Of a DNA stretch of 28,117 bases, positions 16,474-25,589 are shown one piece after another (the stretch's first letter is position 1; each line of letters starts with the position of its first letter). Source of the stretch: RGIG2000 sp045612665 (GTDB taxonomy: Bacteria; Bacillota; Clostridia; Oscillospirales; CAG-272); assembly GCA_045612665.1 (NCBI GenBank), contig JAZKZO010000011.1:1-28117 (forward strand), read 5' to 3'. The notes under the pieces are model-generated. The model made no database searches and was not told the origin of the DNA. It was given only the letters and a program-made list of their open reading frames with translations. Position numbers and translations under genes: made by a program.

Positions 16474-17559
16474 ATGTCGAACAGATTGTTTCAAGGAGTA
16501 ATTCACCAAATGCACGACGCGGTAGATCGCGTTATAGGCGTAATGGACAACGCCGGCTTTGTAATCGCTTGTAGCGAGCTTACAAAAATTGGTGAAGCTA
16601 GAGTTCAGGCAAAGGAAGAAATGTCCTTCACCACCGATATTGCTGTAATCGATGGTTTTACCTATCAACACATTGGCAATTCAGCAAATTCCGAATTCGT
16701 TGTATTTGTAGAGGGAGAGGATAAGCTCGCTGAAAGATACGTATCTATCCTTGCTATTTCTCTTGCAAATATCAAAAATTATTATGATGAAAAGTTTGAC
16801 AAGAGCTCGTTCATTAAGAATATCATTATGGATAACATTCTTCCGAGTGATATCTATGCAAAGAGCAGAGAGCTCCACTTTGACTCGAACGAGCAAAGAG
16901 CAGTTCTTCTCGTTAGATTCTATTCAAGAACCGAGCTTCTTCCGTTTGATATAATTCAAAATATGTTCCCCGACAAGACAAAGGACTACGTAATTGCAGT
17001 TGGTGAACAGGATATCGTAATTGTTAAGGAGCTTGTTGCTGAAACAAGCACTGCGGCAATCGAGCAAATTGCACAAAGCATTTCCGATACACTCAACACC
17101 GAGTTCTACTGCCGTGTTGGTATCGGTATCGGTACTGTTGTTTCAAATATTAAGGACCTCGCTCGCTCCTACAAGGAAGCACAAATCGCAATCGAGGTTG
17201 GTAAGGTGTTTGAGAGCGAAAAGGAAATCGTTAGCTACGAGAATCTTGGAATCGGTCGTTTGATTTATCAGCTCCCAACCACACTTTGTGAGATTTTCTT
17301 GTCCGAGGTATTCAAGCACGGTTCTCTTGAAACTCTTGATAAGGAAACACTTCAAACAATTCAGGTGTTCTTCGATAACAACCTTAACGTTTCTGAAACA
17401 TCAAGAAAGCTCTTCGTTCACAGAAACACACTCGTATACCGTCTTGAAAAAATCAAAAAGCTTACAGGCCTTGACCTTCGCGAGTTCGACCACGCTATCA
17501 CCTTTAAGGTAGCACTTATGGTAAGAAGATACCTCACAGCAAAGCCTATTAAGTTCTAA
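16474..17559 (+). CDS. CdaR/PucR-type transcriptional regulator
   Basis: A 361-residue cytoplasmic regulator, a little shorter than E. coli CdaR. The N-terminus (LFQGVIHQMHDAVDRVIGVMD) resembles the sugar-diacid recognition domain. The middle (about 150-280) resembles the GGDEF-like domain of the CdaR family. Residues from about 289 onward match the PucR-type helix-turn-helix, with FFDNNLNVSETSRKLFVHRN followed by TLVYRLEKIKKLTG. CGGAGG at 16461-16466 selects the ATG at 16474. Its stop shares a base with the start of the S41 peptidase gene (TAATG), so the two are co-translated. Inducer and targets are unknown; the TGCACAAA repeats at its own promoter suggest autoregulation. Confidence 0.85.
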   Translation: MSNRLFQGVIHQMHDAVDRVIGVMDNAGFVIACSELTKIGEARVQAKEEMSFTTDIAVIDGFTYQHIGNSANSEFVVFVEGEDKLAERYVSILAISLANIKNYYDEKFDKSSFIKNIIMDNILPSDIYAKSRELHFDSNEQRAVLLVRFYSRTELLPFDIIQNMFPDKTKDYVIAVGEQDIVIVKELVAETSTAAIEQIAQSISDTLNTEFYCRVGIGIGTVVSNIKDLARSYKEAQIAIEVGKVFESEKEIVSYENLGIGRLIYQLPTTLCEIFLSEVFKHGSLETLDKETLQTIQVFFDNNLNVSETSRKLFVHRNTLVYRLEKIKKLTGLDLREFDHAITFKVALMVRRYLTAKPIKF

Positions 17560-18866
17560 TGCAAAAGAAAATAAGCATTTTTTGGACTGTCATAATTTGT
17601 CTTTTCGCAATTCTCGTAACCTTTATGGTAACATTTCTCTTTATGAATTCGCTTAAGCGTCAAGCCGAGGCTGACCTTGCCGAGTCATATAAGGAGAGCC
17701 TTGATGAGCTTGAGGACGAATATCTTGCGCAGTTCGCATCTATAAATGAAATGTACGCCTCGTTGCCCGATGAAATCAAAAGCACCGAGCTGTTTATGAG
17801 GCTTGCATATCTCGATACCTATTACCGTGCGCTTTACGTTGGAAAAATAGACGAGGAAAAGCTCACCTATTATCTTGCAAGTGGCTATATACAGGGCGTT
17901 GGCGATAAATACGGAGAGTATTATACCGCAGATGACCTTCAGTCGTTTATGGACCAGGCATACGGAAAAATGTACGGCATCGGCGTTACGGCGGTTTATT
18001 CTCCCGAGTACGATGCAATCGAGATTCTCTCAGTTGCCGAGGGCTCACCTGCCGATAAAGCAGGAATGCTCGTTGGCGATATTATCACTCATGTTGAGGG
18101 AGAGCGTGTTTCGCGAGATAATTATTATGCCTCGATTAACAAAATTAAGGGCGATAAGGGAACACAAATCAATCTCACAATTTGGCGTAACGGCACTGAG
18201 CTGTCGATTAGCGCAATCCGTGATGAAATAAAAATTACGTCGGTTTCGTATCATAAATACGCACTCGATTCCAAAATAGGCATTGTTAGAATATCCGAGT
18301 TTAACGACGGCACAACAGGACAGCTCAAAAGCGCACTTGAGGCACTTAAGGCTGACGGTGTATCAAGCATTGTTTTCGATATGAGAAACAATCCCGGCGG
18401 AACACTTGACTCCGTAATTGATATTCTCGATTATTTGTTGCCCGAGGGCGATTTGTGTTACGTTTACGGTGCTGACGGAACAAGAGTCGCAACCTATAAA
18501 TCCGACGCAAATCAATTTGATTCGACCATGAAAATGGCGGTGCTTATAAACGAAAATACAGCATCTGCCGCCGAGCTTTTTACAGCCGCGCTCCGTGATT
18601 ATAACAGAGCAACCGTTGTTGGCGTTACCTCTTTTGGTAAGGGCTCAATGCAAACAACCTATCAGCTACCAAACGGAGAGGGAATAAAGCTCTCTACAAA
18701 CACATATAACCCACCCTGTGACGTTAATTATAACGGAATCGGCATAACACCGAGCATAGTGGTAGAGCTTGATGAGGCTCTTAAAAACAAAAGCTTTTAC
18801 AAGATAACGGATGAGGAGGATAATCAGCTCCTCGAGGCATGCCGTTGCCTTGGATACAATAATTAA
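17559..18866 (+). CDS. S41 family C-terminal processing peptidase (CtpA-like), membrane-anchored
   Basis: A 435-residue serine protease predicted to sit on the outer face of the membrane. One N-terminal membrane segment (about residues 7-30) is followed by a coiled-coil stretch, a PDZ domain (about 137-225, including GSPADKAGMLVGDII) and the S41 catalytic domain. FDMRNNPGG is at 273-281; the Ser336 (ENTASAAEL) and Lys361 (SFGKGSM) dyad is intact. The family trims C-termini of exported proteins. Translation is coupled to the upstream regulator gene by a one-base overlap, which is an unusual partner. greA follows after 39 bp with no terminator, so these genes probably form one transcript reaching lysS. 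Confidence 0.92.
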   Translation: MQKKISIFWTVIICLFAILVTFMVTFLFMNSLKRQAEADLAESYKESLDELEDEYLAQFASINEMYASLPDEIKSTELFMRLAYLDTYYRALYVGKIDEEKLTYYLASGYIQGVGDKYGEYYTADDLQSFMDQAYGKMYGIGVTAVYSPEYDAIEILSVAEGSPADKAGMLVGDIITHVEGERVSRDNYYASINKIKGDKGTQINLTIWRNGTELSISAIRDEIKITSVSYHKYALDSKIGIVRISEFNDGTTGQLKSALEALKADGVSSIVFDMRNNPGGTLDSVIDILDYLLPEGDLCYVYGADGTRVATYKSDANQFDSTMKMAVLINENTASAAELFTAALRDYNRATVVGVTSFGKGSMQTTYQLPNGEGIKLSTNTYNPPCDVNYNGIGITPSIVVELDEALKNKSFYKITDEEDNQLLEACRCLGYNN

Positions 18867-18905
18867 GATAATTTATGAAAGGGCGCTTTGCGCTAGGTGA
18901 ATAAA

Positions 18906-19379
18906 ATGGAACAAAAGACTAAATATACCAAAGAGGGCTTTGCCAAGCTTCAAGAGGAATATGATTATTTAAAAAATGTCCGCCGTGCTGAGGTTAAGGA
19001 ACAGCTCAAGGTTGCAAGAAGCTTCGGAGACTTGTCCGAGAACAGTGAGTATGACGAGGCAAGAGATCAACAGGCTAAGGTTGAAGCAAGAATTGCCGAG
19101 CTTGAATACCTCATTAAGAACGCAGAGGTTGTTGATACCGATACAATTAAAAACGTTGTAGCGCTCGGTACAACAGTAGTTCTTAAATATGCTGACGGAA
19201 GAGAGGTTACTTATCACATCGTAGGCTCAAACGAGGTTGATCCTATGAACAAGAAGATTTCCGACCAATCTCCTATCGGTGGCGCAGTTGTTGGACAAAA
19301 GAAGGGCTCAAAGGTAACCATCGAAACTCCAGCAGGCGAAAAGGAAGCAACAATTCTTGATTTCTACAAGACAAAATAA
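18906..19379 (+). CDS. greA: Transcription elongation factor GreA
   Basis: GreA rescues backtracked RNA polymerase by stimulating transcript cleavage. The ATG at 18906 gives 157 residues, the family norm, and is spaced six bases from AGGTG. The in-frame GTG at 18897 lies inside that ribosome binding site and is rejected. The N-terminal coiled coil (residues 1 to about 75) holds the acidic tip GDLSENSEYDEA with Asp42 and Glu45, and the C-terminal FKBP-like domain contains SPIGGAVVGQKKG. lysS begins 9 bp downstream; the greA-lysS pairing is common in Clostridia. Confidence 0.96.
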   Translation: MEQKTKYTKEGFAKLQEEYDYLKNVRRAEVKEQLKVARSFGDLSENSEYDEARDQQAKVEARIAELEYLIKNAEVVDTDTIKNVVALGTTVVLKYADGREVTYHIVGSNEVDPMNKKISDQSPIGGAVVGQKKGSKVTIETPAGEKEATILDFYKTK

Positions 19380-19388
19380 GGTGATATC

Positions 19389-20918
19389 ATGCAAGAAAAT
19401 AACAATCAAAATGTAGTAAACGAAGAGGTTGAGCTTAGCGAAATCCTTCAAATAAGACGTGATAAGCTCACAGCACTTAAGGATGCAGGAGCTGATCCGT
19501 TCGAAATCACAAAGTACGACGTAAGCACACTTTCACAGGACGCAATCAAGACCTTCGAGTCAAGAGAGGCAGAGCTTGCCGAGAGTGGTGAGGAAATCGT
19601 TGTTAGCGTTGGCGGTAGAATGATGAGCCGTCGTATTATGGGAAAGGCTTCCTTTGCTCATCTTATGGACGAGCAGGGACAAATCCAGCTCTACGTGTCC
19701 AAAAACGACTTGGGCGATGACGACTATGCTTCGTTTAAGAAGTGGGATATCGGCGACGTTATCGGCGCGCAGGGCGTGCTTTTCCGTACAAGAACAGGTG
19801 AGGTTTCTATCCATGTTAAGAAGATTACCTTGCTTGCAAAATCGCTCCTTCCATTGCCTGAAAAGTTCCACGGTCTTAAGGACCTTGAAACCCGTTATAG
19901 ACAAAGATACGTTGACCTCATTGTAAATCCTGAGGTTAAGGATACCTTCTATAAGCGCTCACAAATTCTTAAGGAAATCCGTGCTTACCTTGACGGTAAC
20001 GGCTTCCTTGAGGTTGATACACCAATTCTCGTTCCACTTGAAATCGGTGCAAGCGCAAGACCGTTCATAACACACCATAACACTCTTGATATGGATATGT
20101 ATCTCCGTATCGAAACAGAGCTCTATCTTAAGCGTCTTATCGTAGGCGGTATGCACAGAGTTTACGAGGTTGGTAGAATTTTCAGAAACGAGGGAATGGA
20201 TACAAAGCATAACCCTGAATTCACCACAATCGAGCTCTATCAGGCATTCACCGACTATAAGGGAATGATGGACCTCGTTGAGGAGCTTTATAAGCTTCTT
20301 GCCGTAAAGATTTGCGGTAGCGAAAAGATTACTTATCAAGGCATCGAAATTGATATGGGCAAGTGGGAAAGACTCACAATGGCTGAGGCTGTTAAGAAAT
20401 ATAGTGGCGCTGATTACTATGCTTGGGCTGATGATGCCGAGGCAAGACGCGTAGCTAAGGAGCTTCACGTTGAGGTGTCCGACGACGCTACAAAGGGAAG
20501 AGTTCTTATCGAGCTCTTTGATGCGTACGTTGAGGAAAATCTCATTCAGCCTACCTTCATTTACGATTATCCGGTTGAGAATAGCCCTCTTGCAAAGAGA
20601 AAGCCAACAGAGCCTGCCTTTACCGAGAGATTTGAGTATTTCATTAACGCAACTGAGTTTGGTAATGCGTTTAGTGAGCTCAATGACCCAATCGACCAAA
20701 AGGAGCGCTTTGAAAAGCAGGTTGCCGCTAAGCTCGCTGAAGAGCCAAATAGCAAGGCAGAGGTTGATTACGACTACGTAACCGCCCTCGAGTACGGTAT
20801 GCCCCCAACAGGTGGCCTAGGATTTGGTATCGACCGCCTCGTAATGCTCTTAACCGATAGCGCATCCATTCGCGACGTTTTGCTCTTCCCAACTATGAAA
20901 CCACTTAGCGATAACTAA
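19389..20918 (+). CDS. lysS: Lysyl-tRNA synthetase, class II
   Basis: LysS charges tRNA-Lys in the cytoplasm. The 509-residue protein has the N-terminal OB-fold anticodon-binding domain (GGRMMSRRIMGKASFAHLMD) and all three class II motifs: motif 1 around RYRQRYVDLIVNPEV, motif 2 in RIFRNEGMDTKHNPEFTTIE, and motif 3 in GLGFGIDRLVMLL. AAGGTG at 19378-19383 overlaps the greA stop region and sets the ATG. The gene ends 58 bp before the left copy of the long direct repeat, so its natural 3' region is the insertion neighbourhood of the foreign module. Confidence 0.98.
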   Translation: MQENNNQNVVNEEVELSEILQIRRDKLTALKDAGADPFEITKYDVSTLSQDAIKTFESREAELAESGEEIVVSVGGRMMSRRIMGKASFAHLMDEQGQIQLYVSKNDLGDDDYASFKKWDIGDVIGAQGVLFRTRTGEVSIHVKKITLLAKSLLPLPEKFHGLKDLETRYRQRYVDLIVNPEVKDTFYKRSQILKEIRAYLDGNGFLEVDTPILVPLEIGASARPFITHHNTLDMDMYLRIETELYLKRLIVGGMHRVYEVGRIFRNEGMDTKHNPEFTTIELYQAFTDYKGMMDLVEELYKLLAVKICGSEKITYQGIEIDMGKWERLTMAEAVKKYSGADYYAWADDAEARRVAKELHVEVSDDATKGRVLIELFDAYVEENLIQPTFIYDYPVENSPLAKRKPTEPAFTERFEYFINATEFGNAFSELNDPIDQKERFEKQVAAKLAEEPNSKAEVDYDYVTALEYGMPPTGGLGFGIDRLVMLLTDSASIRDVLLFPTMKPLSDN

Positions 20919-20968
20919 GAGTTGAAAACCCTTATGTTATAAGACTTTTTGGCACTTTGGATATCAAA

Positions 20969-21027
20969 AAAGATAAGCCAAATAAGCCAATCATAAGCCA
21001 AATTTAGATGGAAATCTCAACAAATTG
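20969..21027 (+). repeat. Long direct repeat, left copy (59 bp, 58/59 identical to 25713-25771)
   Basis: The last 52 bases (20976-21027) are identical to 25720-25771, and six further matching bases precede one mismatch. Inside are three AAGCCAA iterons at 20975, 20984 and 20995 and a small AGAT-GGAA-ATCT stem-loop. With the right copy it brackets the helicase/coiled-coil module, as attachment sites or recombination-derived duplications do. No integrase gene is visible. Confidence 0.95.
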
Positions 21028-21047
21028 GTTTTAAAATGACATTGAAT

Positions 21048-21084
21048 AACCCATACGAAATTCATCGTATGGGTTTTCTTTTTC
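21048..21084 (+). terminator. Rho-independent terminator downstream of lysS
   Basis: A perfect 11-bp stem (aacccatacga / tcgtatgggtt) with loop aattca and a T-rich tail. It closes the lysS transcript and lies after the left direct repeat. A reverse-orientation relative is at 25776-25803. Confidence 0.9.
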
Positions 21085-21093
21085 AATATTTTA

Positions 21094-21123
21094 TTGAAAC
21101 TGGCAACCTAATTGTGCTATAAT
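21094..21123 (+). promoter_or_regulatory. Promoter of the helicase/coiled-coil module
   Basis: TTGAAA at 21094-21099, 18-bp spacer, then TGcTATAAT with a consensus -10 at 21118-21123 and an extended TG at 21115-21116. This is a strong, apparently constitutive promoter lying inside the direct repeats. Confidence 0.8.
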
Positions 21124-21155
21124 GACTATGTAGAACTAAAAAAGGAGGGCTCAAA

Positions 21156-24100
21156 ATGATTAAGATTTCTGGTGGATATGTTGCCATCAATCCTAATATC
21201 GCAATATCTAATATCACTAAAAAAGCGAAAATAGGAACAGAATTCGACGGAGTAATTGCCGTCCTTAAAAACATTTTGTTAAGGGGCACTCCCACAAAGC
21301 CGTCTGTTTTTTTGAAGGAAATATTGGGTGACTGTAAAACTGGTGGCTACAAATATACTTTGGGTACAAAGAAATTAGATTGGTCAAAAACGATAAAGGG
21401 TGGTATTAGAAGTACGCCAGCACTCACTTTTTATAATCGTTTGGTGGAAGAATGCGAAGAGGCAGTTTGCTTTTTACCAGAATGTGAATTAACTCAAATA
21501 TATTATGAAACTGAGAATAAAAACGCAGAATGTGCAGTGGATTTTTATTCGCCATTTCATTTGACGACTATAGAAGTTGACGGTCCACATCACAATGAAA
21601 TTATTCAAGGCATTTCTGATGAACAAAGAGACAGTTTAATTAAGAATAGGGCTGGAGCTTATGAGCCAATTCGTATTAAAACAAGCGATTTCAATTCTGA
21701 AGATGCTTTGGTTAGGAAAATTAGAAGAATAAAGCAAGAAATAACGAGCAGAAGAACACCCAAAGCTTCATTTGTTCCTATCGAAAGTATTTCTGAAAAA
21801 CACAAATTATATATGTATGTATTTCGTTTACAAATGCTTTTGTTGGAGCTTTTTGCTAACGGATACATTAAGATGAACGATAGCGAGGTTAGTATTGAAA
21901 TAAAGGCGGAAAGCAAAGATTCTTCTCTTGTTTTGAGGGCGTTTGAGTTGGCTTATAGCGACTTGAAAATGTGGTTTGAGAATCTTTATACTTTGTTGAA
22001 TAAATCCATAGAATTGCCCTTAATAACCCTTAAGAATAATGCTGATTTCACTGTGGATATAGATATATATAACCGTTATGATGGGGAATTTTTTAATAGT
22101 GATTCTGTAATTAGAATAAGAAATGATTATTTTCCATATGATAGGGATGCTTTTGTAAACTCTGAAGCAACAAAAGACGAAAATGATTCTCTAATTCCAA
22201 GCAAATATTGTCAATCTAAAAACTATTACAAAGTGCAAACAAGCGACTTGCGTTTCAATAAAGTTAGTGCAGATAATGAAACACATAAAAAAGCATTAGA
22301 GTTTTTCTTGGAAAATATATTTGGATTTAATGCTTTTAGGCAAAACCAACTTGAAATAATTGCTAAAGGACTTAATCCTAAAAAAGGAGTGATTGGTCTT
22401 TTACCTACTGGTAGTGGTAAGTCGTTGTGCTATCAATTTGTTAGTTTCTTGACGCCTAGTATAACATTAATCGTTTCACCGCTTAAACTTTTAATGGATG
22501 ACCAAAAACAAAATTTGTTTAGCAGAAACTTAATAATGTCGGCTTATCAATTGCACGGAGATGAAAGAGGAAGTATTACGGCATTTGCAGAAAGCCAAAC
22601 GAAAATGCTATATATATCACCAGATAGATTTTTCAATATAGCATTTAGAAAAATAATAGAAACAAAGGCAGTAGGACAAGTGGTGATTGATGAGGTGCAT
22701 TGCTTATCTGAATGGGGGCACGATTTCCGTACTGCGTACTTGTTGCTATTTTCCTTTTTGAAAGACTCACATTTGGCTAAAAATGTTCTATTAATGGGAA
22801 CATCTGCGACTGCATCACCGAATGTTATTCAAGATATAAAACAAGAATTTGAACGCATCAAAGGACAAAACAATGTTGAGACGATTAAAGCGACTTCGAT
22901 AAGAAGACCTGAGCTTGAATATTCGGTAGAGTGCGTTGAAAATGTTAAAGAAAAAGACAACAAAGTTGCAGAACTTGTAACCAGTAATTTTGAAAGAAAA
23001 TTCAAAACATTAATATTCTGTTCTTACAAAGCGAATGCATACAATATACGCCAAAGATTAAGAGAAGAGAATTCACAATACAATGCTCAAATGTATTATT
23101 CGGAAACTTTGGATAAGTCAAGGTATCCAGACGCAAACGATAGTGATGAGGATAAGGCGGAGGCATTTAAAACCTTTGCGAACGACAAATCTTTGGTTTT
23201 ATCTGCAACAAAAGCTTTTGGAATGGGCATAGATATCCCCAACATAAGACATATAATACATTATGATATAGCATCTTCTGTTGAAAGCATATACCAAGAA
23301 ATGGGACGAGCTGGAAGAGATGGCAAAAATTCATATTGTACAGTTATATTGTTGGATGATGTTAGCTCCAAAGAAAAAATAAAGGAATTGTTCGAAAGAC
23401 CTGCACTGTCAATAGAAGAACTCAAAAAGTATCAAGAGACTTCTAAAGACGAATGGTTTAATAGATATGGTGCAATCGGTAAACAATTGCGATTATTGGT
23501 AAATGGCAACAAGGATTATGGAGAATGGAGCGATTTCATATATAACGTATATCTGTTCTTGTGCCTTGACAGCCGACCAGAAAATTTTGAGTTTTTGGAC
23601 TTTGTAGAATACTATAAAAAGTTTGCAAACGAGGAAACCGCAAATTACAAAGAACTAAAGGGAGATTTTGAAAAAGCACTCTATAAACTGTTTGTTTTAG
23701 GAATTATAGGTTTATGGAATTTATCATATGCCAACAATTCGTTTGTCAATCCTATTTATTCCAATATTGTGGTGAACAAGCATTCAAGTGAAACCTTAAA
23801 AGACAACTTGGAAAAACACATATTAAGATTTGACAGGCGATATGAATATGACCCCTATGAGAGTGGATATACAGTAAAAGATTATATTACTGCGTTATGC
23901 AAATGGGATAACGAAAAGTTCTTAAACTATCGTTGGGAATCTCTAAAAACACTTTATGATATGTTAAACACCTTTGTTGATTCAGAAACATTTGCTAATC
24001 GTATAGAGACTTTCCTTAAAGGTTCAGATAAGTTAGACAAACTTATAGTAAAAAGCAGTCTTCCACAAGACTGGGTAGATATTTTTGCAGAAACAGAAAC

Positions 24101-24506
24101 AAGTACTTTGAAAGACCAATTGGCAAGATATGCAGCTGAGTACCAAAACAATGCAACAATTGAATTTTTGCAAGGAATGATTGCAATTAAGAGCAATGAG
24201 TATATTCCAGAGATAATGCGTAAGTTCAAAATAGTTGTATCAAATGTAATATCACAAGCAAGAGATGGCGGTGTGAAGTTTGTGTATGAAGCATTGTTAA
24301 GCCTTAGCGATAGCCAAGAGGGACAAGAAAGATTTCTTGTATTTTTGGCAGATAATTATCCGCAAATGTTGGAACAAAAGAAAATACAAAAACATCTTGA
24401 AATGTTTGATGAAACTTTCGTAAATGGATTGGCAGATAGACCAACATACAATGCGATTTATTCATCATTAGGGAAGTTAAAACAATTCTTAGGAGATAAT
24501 GTATGA
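21156..24506 (+). CDS. DUF559/Vsr-like nuclease domain fused to RecQ-like SF2 helicase
   Basis: A 1116-residue protein. Residues about 90-180 resemble the DUF559/Vsr PD-(D/E)XK fold: AVDF with Asp129, then IEVDGPHH with Glu140 and Asp142, then DEQRD and IRIKTSDF. A poorly recognised linker reaches 375. The RecQ-like core has FNAFRQNQ (392-399), Walker A LLPTGSGKS (415-423), DEVH at 512-515 in place of RecQ's DEAH, GTSATA (548-553), and QEMGRAGRD (714-722). The Cys4 zinc site of true RecQ is missing; a winged-helix-like stretch and a long helical tail follow. AAAGGAGG at 21141-21148 fixes the ATG. Codon use (TTA/TTG Leu, AT-rich) contrasts with lysS, suggesting transfer. The stop overlaps the next gene (ATGA). 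The likely role is DNA surveillance or anti-phage defence. The helicase call is firm; nuclease activity and defence role are inferred. Confidence 0.85.
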   Translation: MIKISGGYVAINPNIAISNITKKAKIGTEFDGVIAVLKNILLRGTPTKPSVFLKEILGDCKTGGYKYTLGTKKLDWSKTIKGGIRSTPALTFYNRLVEECEEAVCFLPECELTQIYYETENKNAECAVDFYSPFHLTTIEVDGPHHNEIIQGISDEQRDSLIKNRAGAYEPIRIKTSDFNSEDALVRKIRRIKQEITSRRTPKASFVPIESISEKHKLYMYVFRLQMLLLELFANGYIKMNDSEVSIEIKAESKDSSLVLRAFELAYSDLKMWFENLYTLLNKSIELPLITLKNNADFTVDIDIYNRYDGEFFNSDSVIRIRNDYFPYDRDAFVNSEATKDENDSLIPSKYCQSKNYYKVQTSDLRFNKVSADNETHKKALEFFLENIFGFNAFRQNQLEIIAKGLNPKKGVIGLLPTGSGKSLCYQFVSFLTPSITLIVSPLKLLMDDQKQNLFSRNLIMSAYQLHGDERGSITAFAESQTKMLYISPDRFFNIAFRKIIETKAVGQVVIDEVHCLSEWGHDFRTAYLLLFSFLKDSHLAKNVLLMGTSATASPNVIQDIKQEFERIKGQNNVETIKATSIRRPELEYSVECVENVKEKDNKVAELVTSNFERKFKTLIFCSYKANAYNIRQRLREENSQYNAQMYYSETLDKSRYPDANDSDEDKAEAFKTFANDKSLVLSATKAFGMGIDIPNIRHIIHYDIASSVESIYQEMGRAGRDGKNSYCTVILLDDVSSKEKIKELFERPALSIEELKKYQETSKDEWFNRYGAIGKQLRLLVNGNKDYGEWSDFIYNVYLFLCLDSRPENFEFLDFVEYYKKFANEETANYKELKGDFEKALYKLFVLGIIGLWNLSYANNSFVNPIYSNIVVNKHSSETLKDNLEKHILRFDRRYEYDPYESGYTVKDYITALCKWDNEKFLNYRWESLKTLYDMLNTFVDSETFANRIETFLKGSDKLDKLIVKSSLPQDWVDIFAETETSTLKDQLARYAAEYQNNATIEFLQGMIAIKSNEYIPEIMRKFKIVVSNVISQARDGGVKFVYEALLSLSDSQEGQERFLVFLADNYPQMLEQKKIQKHLEMFDETFVNGLADRPTYNAIYSSLGKLKQFLGDNV

Positions 24507-25573
24507 TAAACGATGATATTATTGGGAAAATAGATACCCTGGTCTCTGAGTTGAACAAAATGAAAGAGGAATATCAAGCTCGCTTAGATGCAAAAGAACA
24601 AGAGGTGCAAGACCTTTTGAAACAATTAAAAGCAAGAGAAAGCCAGTTAAGTGATGTAGAAGACAAAGCGAACACGGTGGCAGATAATATTTTAAAAAAC
24701 GACTTGCAGTTTAGTGAGTTAAAAGAAAAGGTAAACGAGCTTGATAGCCAAATCAATGAAAATAAACAAAAATCAGAGGAAGTAAAAAAGAGTTGGGATG
24801 ATTTGGAAGAGGCTATAAGAAAACAAACTCTTGAGTCTGTCAATATTGATGAGTTTATAGGTAGATACGAGGAATTCAAGGAAGAACAAGACAAGCTAAC
24901 AAACGAATTGGATAAATTGAAGGATAAACTCAGTTTGCTTGAAACCGATTATGAAAAAGCTATGAGTAATAAATCAGAAATTGAAATTGCTCAAAATTCA
25001 GCAAAAGAAACAATTGCTACTCTAAAAGAGCGAATAGATGCTTGCGATGAACTTTTAAAAATGGTAAATTCCAGTGTCAAAACACTTGACACCTACATAA
25101 AAGATTCGTTGAAAATTGAGTTGAGAAACGAATTCGCAAAAACTCAAAGTGAAATAGCTTGTGATTTGCAAAAAGTCAAGGATTATATAGTAGAAACAAC
25201 CCCAGTTGTCTCTAAAATTGACGAGAAAATAAAGATTTTCAATGAAACCGAGTTAAAAGCAAACGAATTTGACACGAGATTAGAAGAATATAAAGCAACC
25301 ATTGAACAATTCGGTAAAGATTTATGGACTTTTGGTACTAAAATAAAGAATGTAGATGATAAGATTGCAGAACTCGCAGCAACTGTCAATGCATCACAAG
25401 AGAAGCAAAATGAAGTTCTTGCAAAATGGGATGAAGTGTTGAAACAATTCTATTCTTGGTTTGATAATGAAGGAAAAGTTAAAGATTTAGTAATTAAAAC
25501 CGTGCTTGAAAACATTGCATATAAATCATTTGGAAACAAGAAAGACTTGGTTTTGAAAGTAGAGCAGAAGTAA
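24503..25573 (+). CDS. Coiled-coil protein coupled to the nuclease-helicase
   Basis: I do not recognise a family. The 356-residue protein is Glu/Lys/Leu-rich and dominated by heptad-like segments from about residue 5 to 320, broken near 190-215 and 235-260. It resembles SMC arms, but there is no Walker A, Walker B or ABC signature, so it is not an SMC ATPase by itself. No signal peptide or membrane segment is seen. The last 60 residues look globular (WDEVLKQFYSWF, then LVIKTVLENIAYKSFGNKK) and may form a partner-binding end. Its ATG overlaps the helicase stop as ATGA, with AGGAG at 24491-24495 inside the helicase gene, implying coupled translation and a complex. It shares the AT-rich composition of the helicase gene and is followed by a terminator. 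Confidence 0.8.
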   Translation: MINDDIIGKIDTLVSELNKMKEEYQARLDAKEQEVQDLLKQLKARESQLSDVEDKANTVADNILKNDLQFSELKEKVNELDSQINENKQKSEEVKKSWDDLEEAIRKQTLESVNIDEFIGRYEEFKEEQDKLTNELDKLKDKLSLLETDYEKAMSNKSEIEIAQNSAKETIATLKERIDACDELLKMVNSSVKTLDTYIKDSLKIELRNEFAKTQSEIACDLQKVKDYIVETTPVVSKIDEKIKIFNETELKANEFDTRLEEYKATIEQFGKDLWTFGTKIKNVDDKIAELAATVNASQEKQNEVLAKWDEVLKQFYSWFDNEGKVKDLVIKTVLENIAYKSFGNKKDLVLKVEQK

Positions 25574-25589
25574 AAGTGTCGCAGAAAAT

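Noticed and set aside
18897..18905. GTG start for GreA
   Set aside because: The GTG is part of the AGGTG ribosome binding site for the ATG at 18906, which gives the standard GreA length.
20975..21001. AAGCCAA iterons as a small CRISPR array or plasmid origin
   Set aside because: The units are 7 bp with 2-4 bp gaps, far too short for CRISPR repeats and spacers. There is no replication initiator gene or other plasmid feature nearby.
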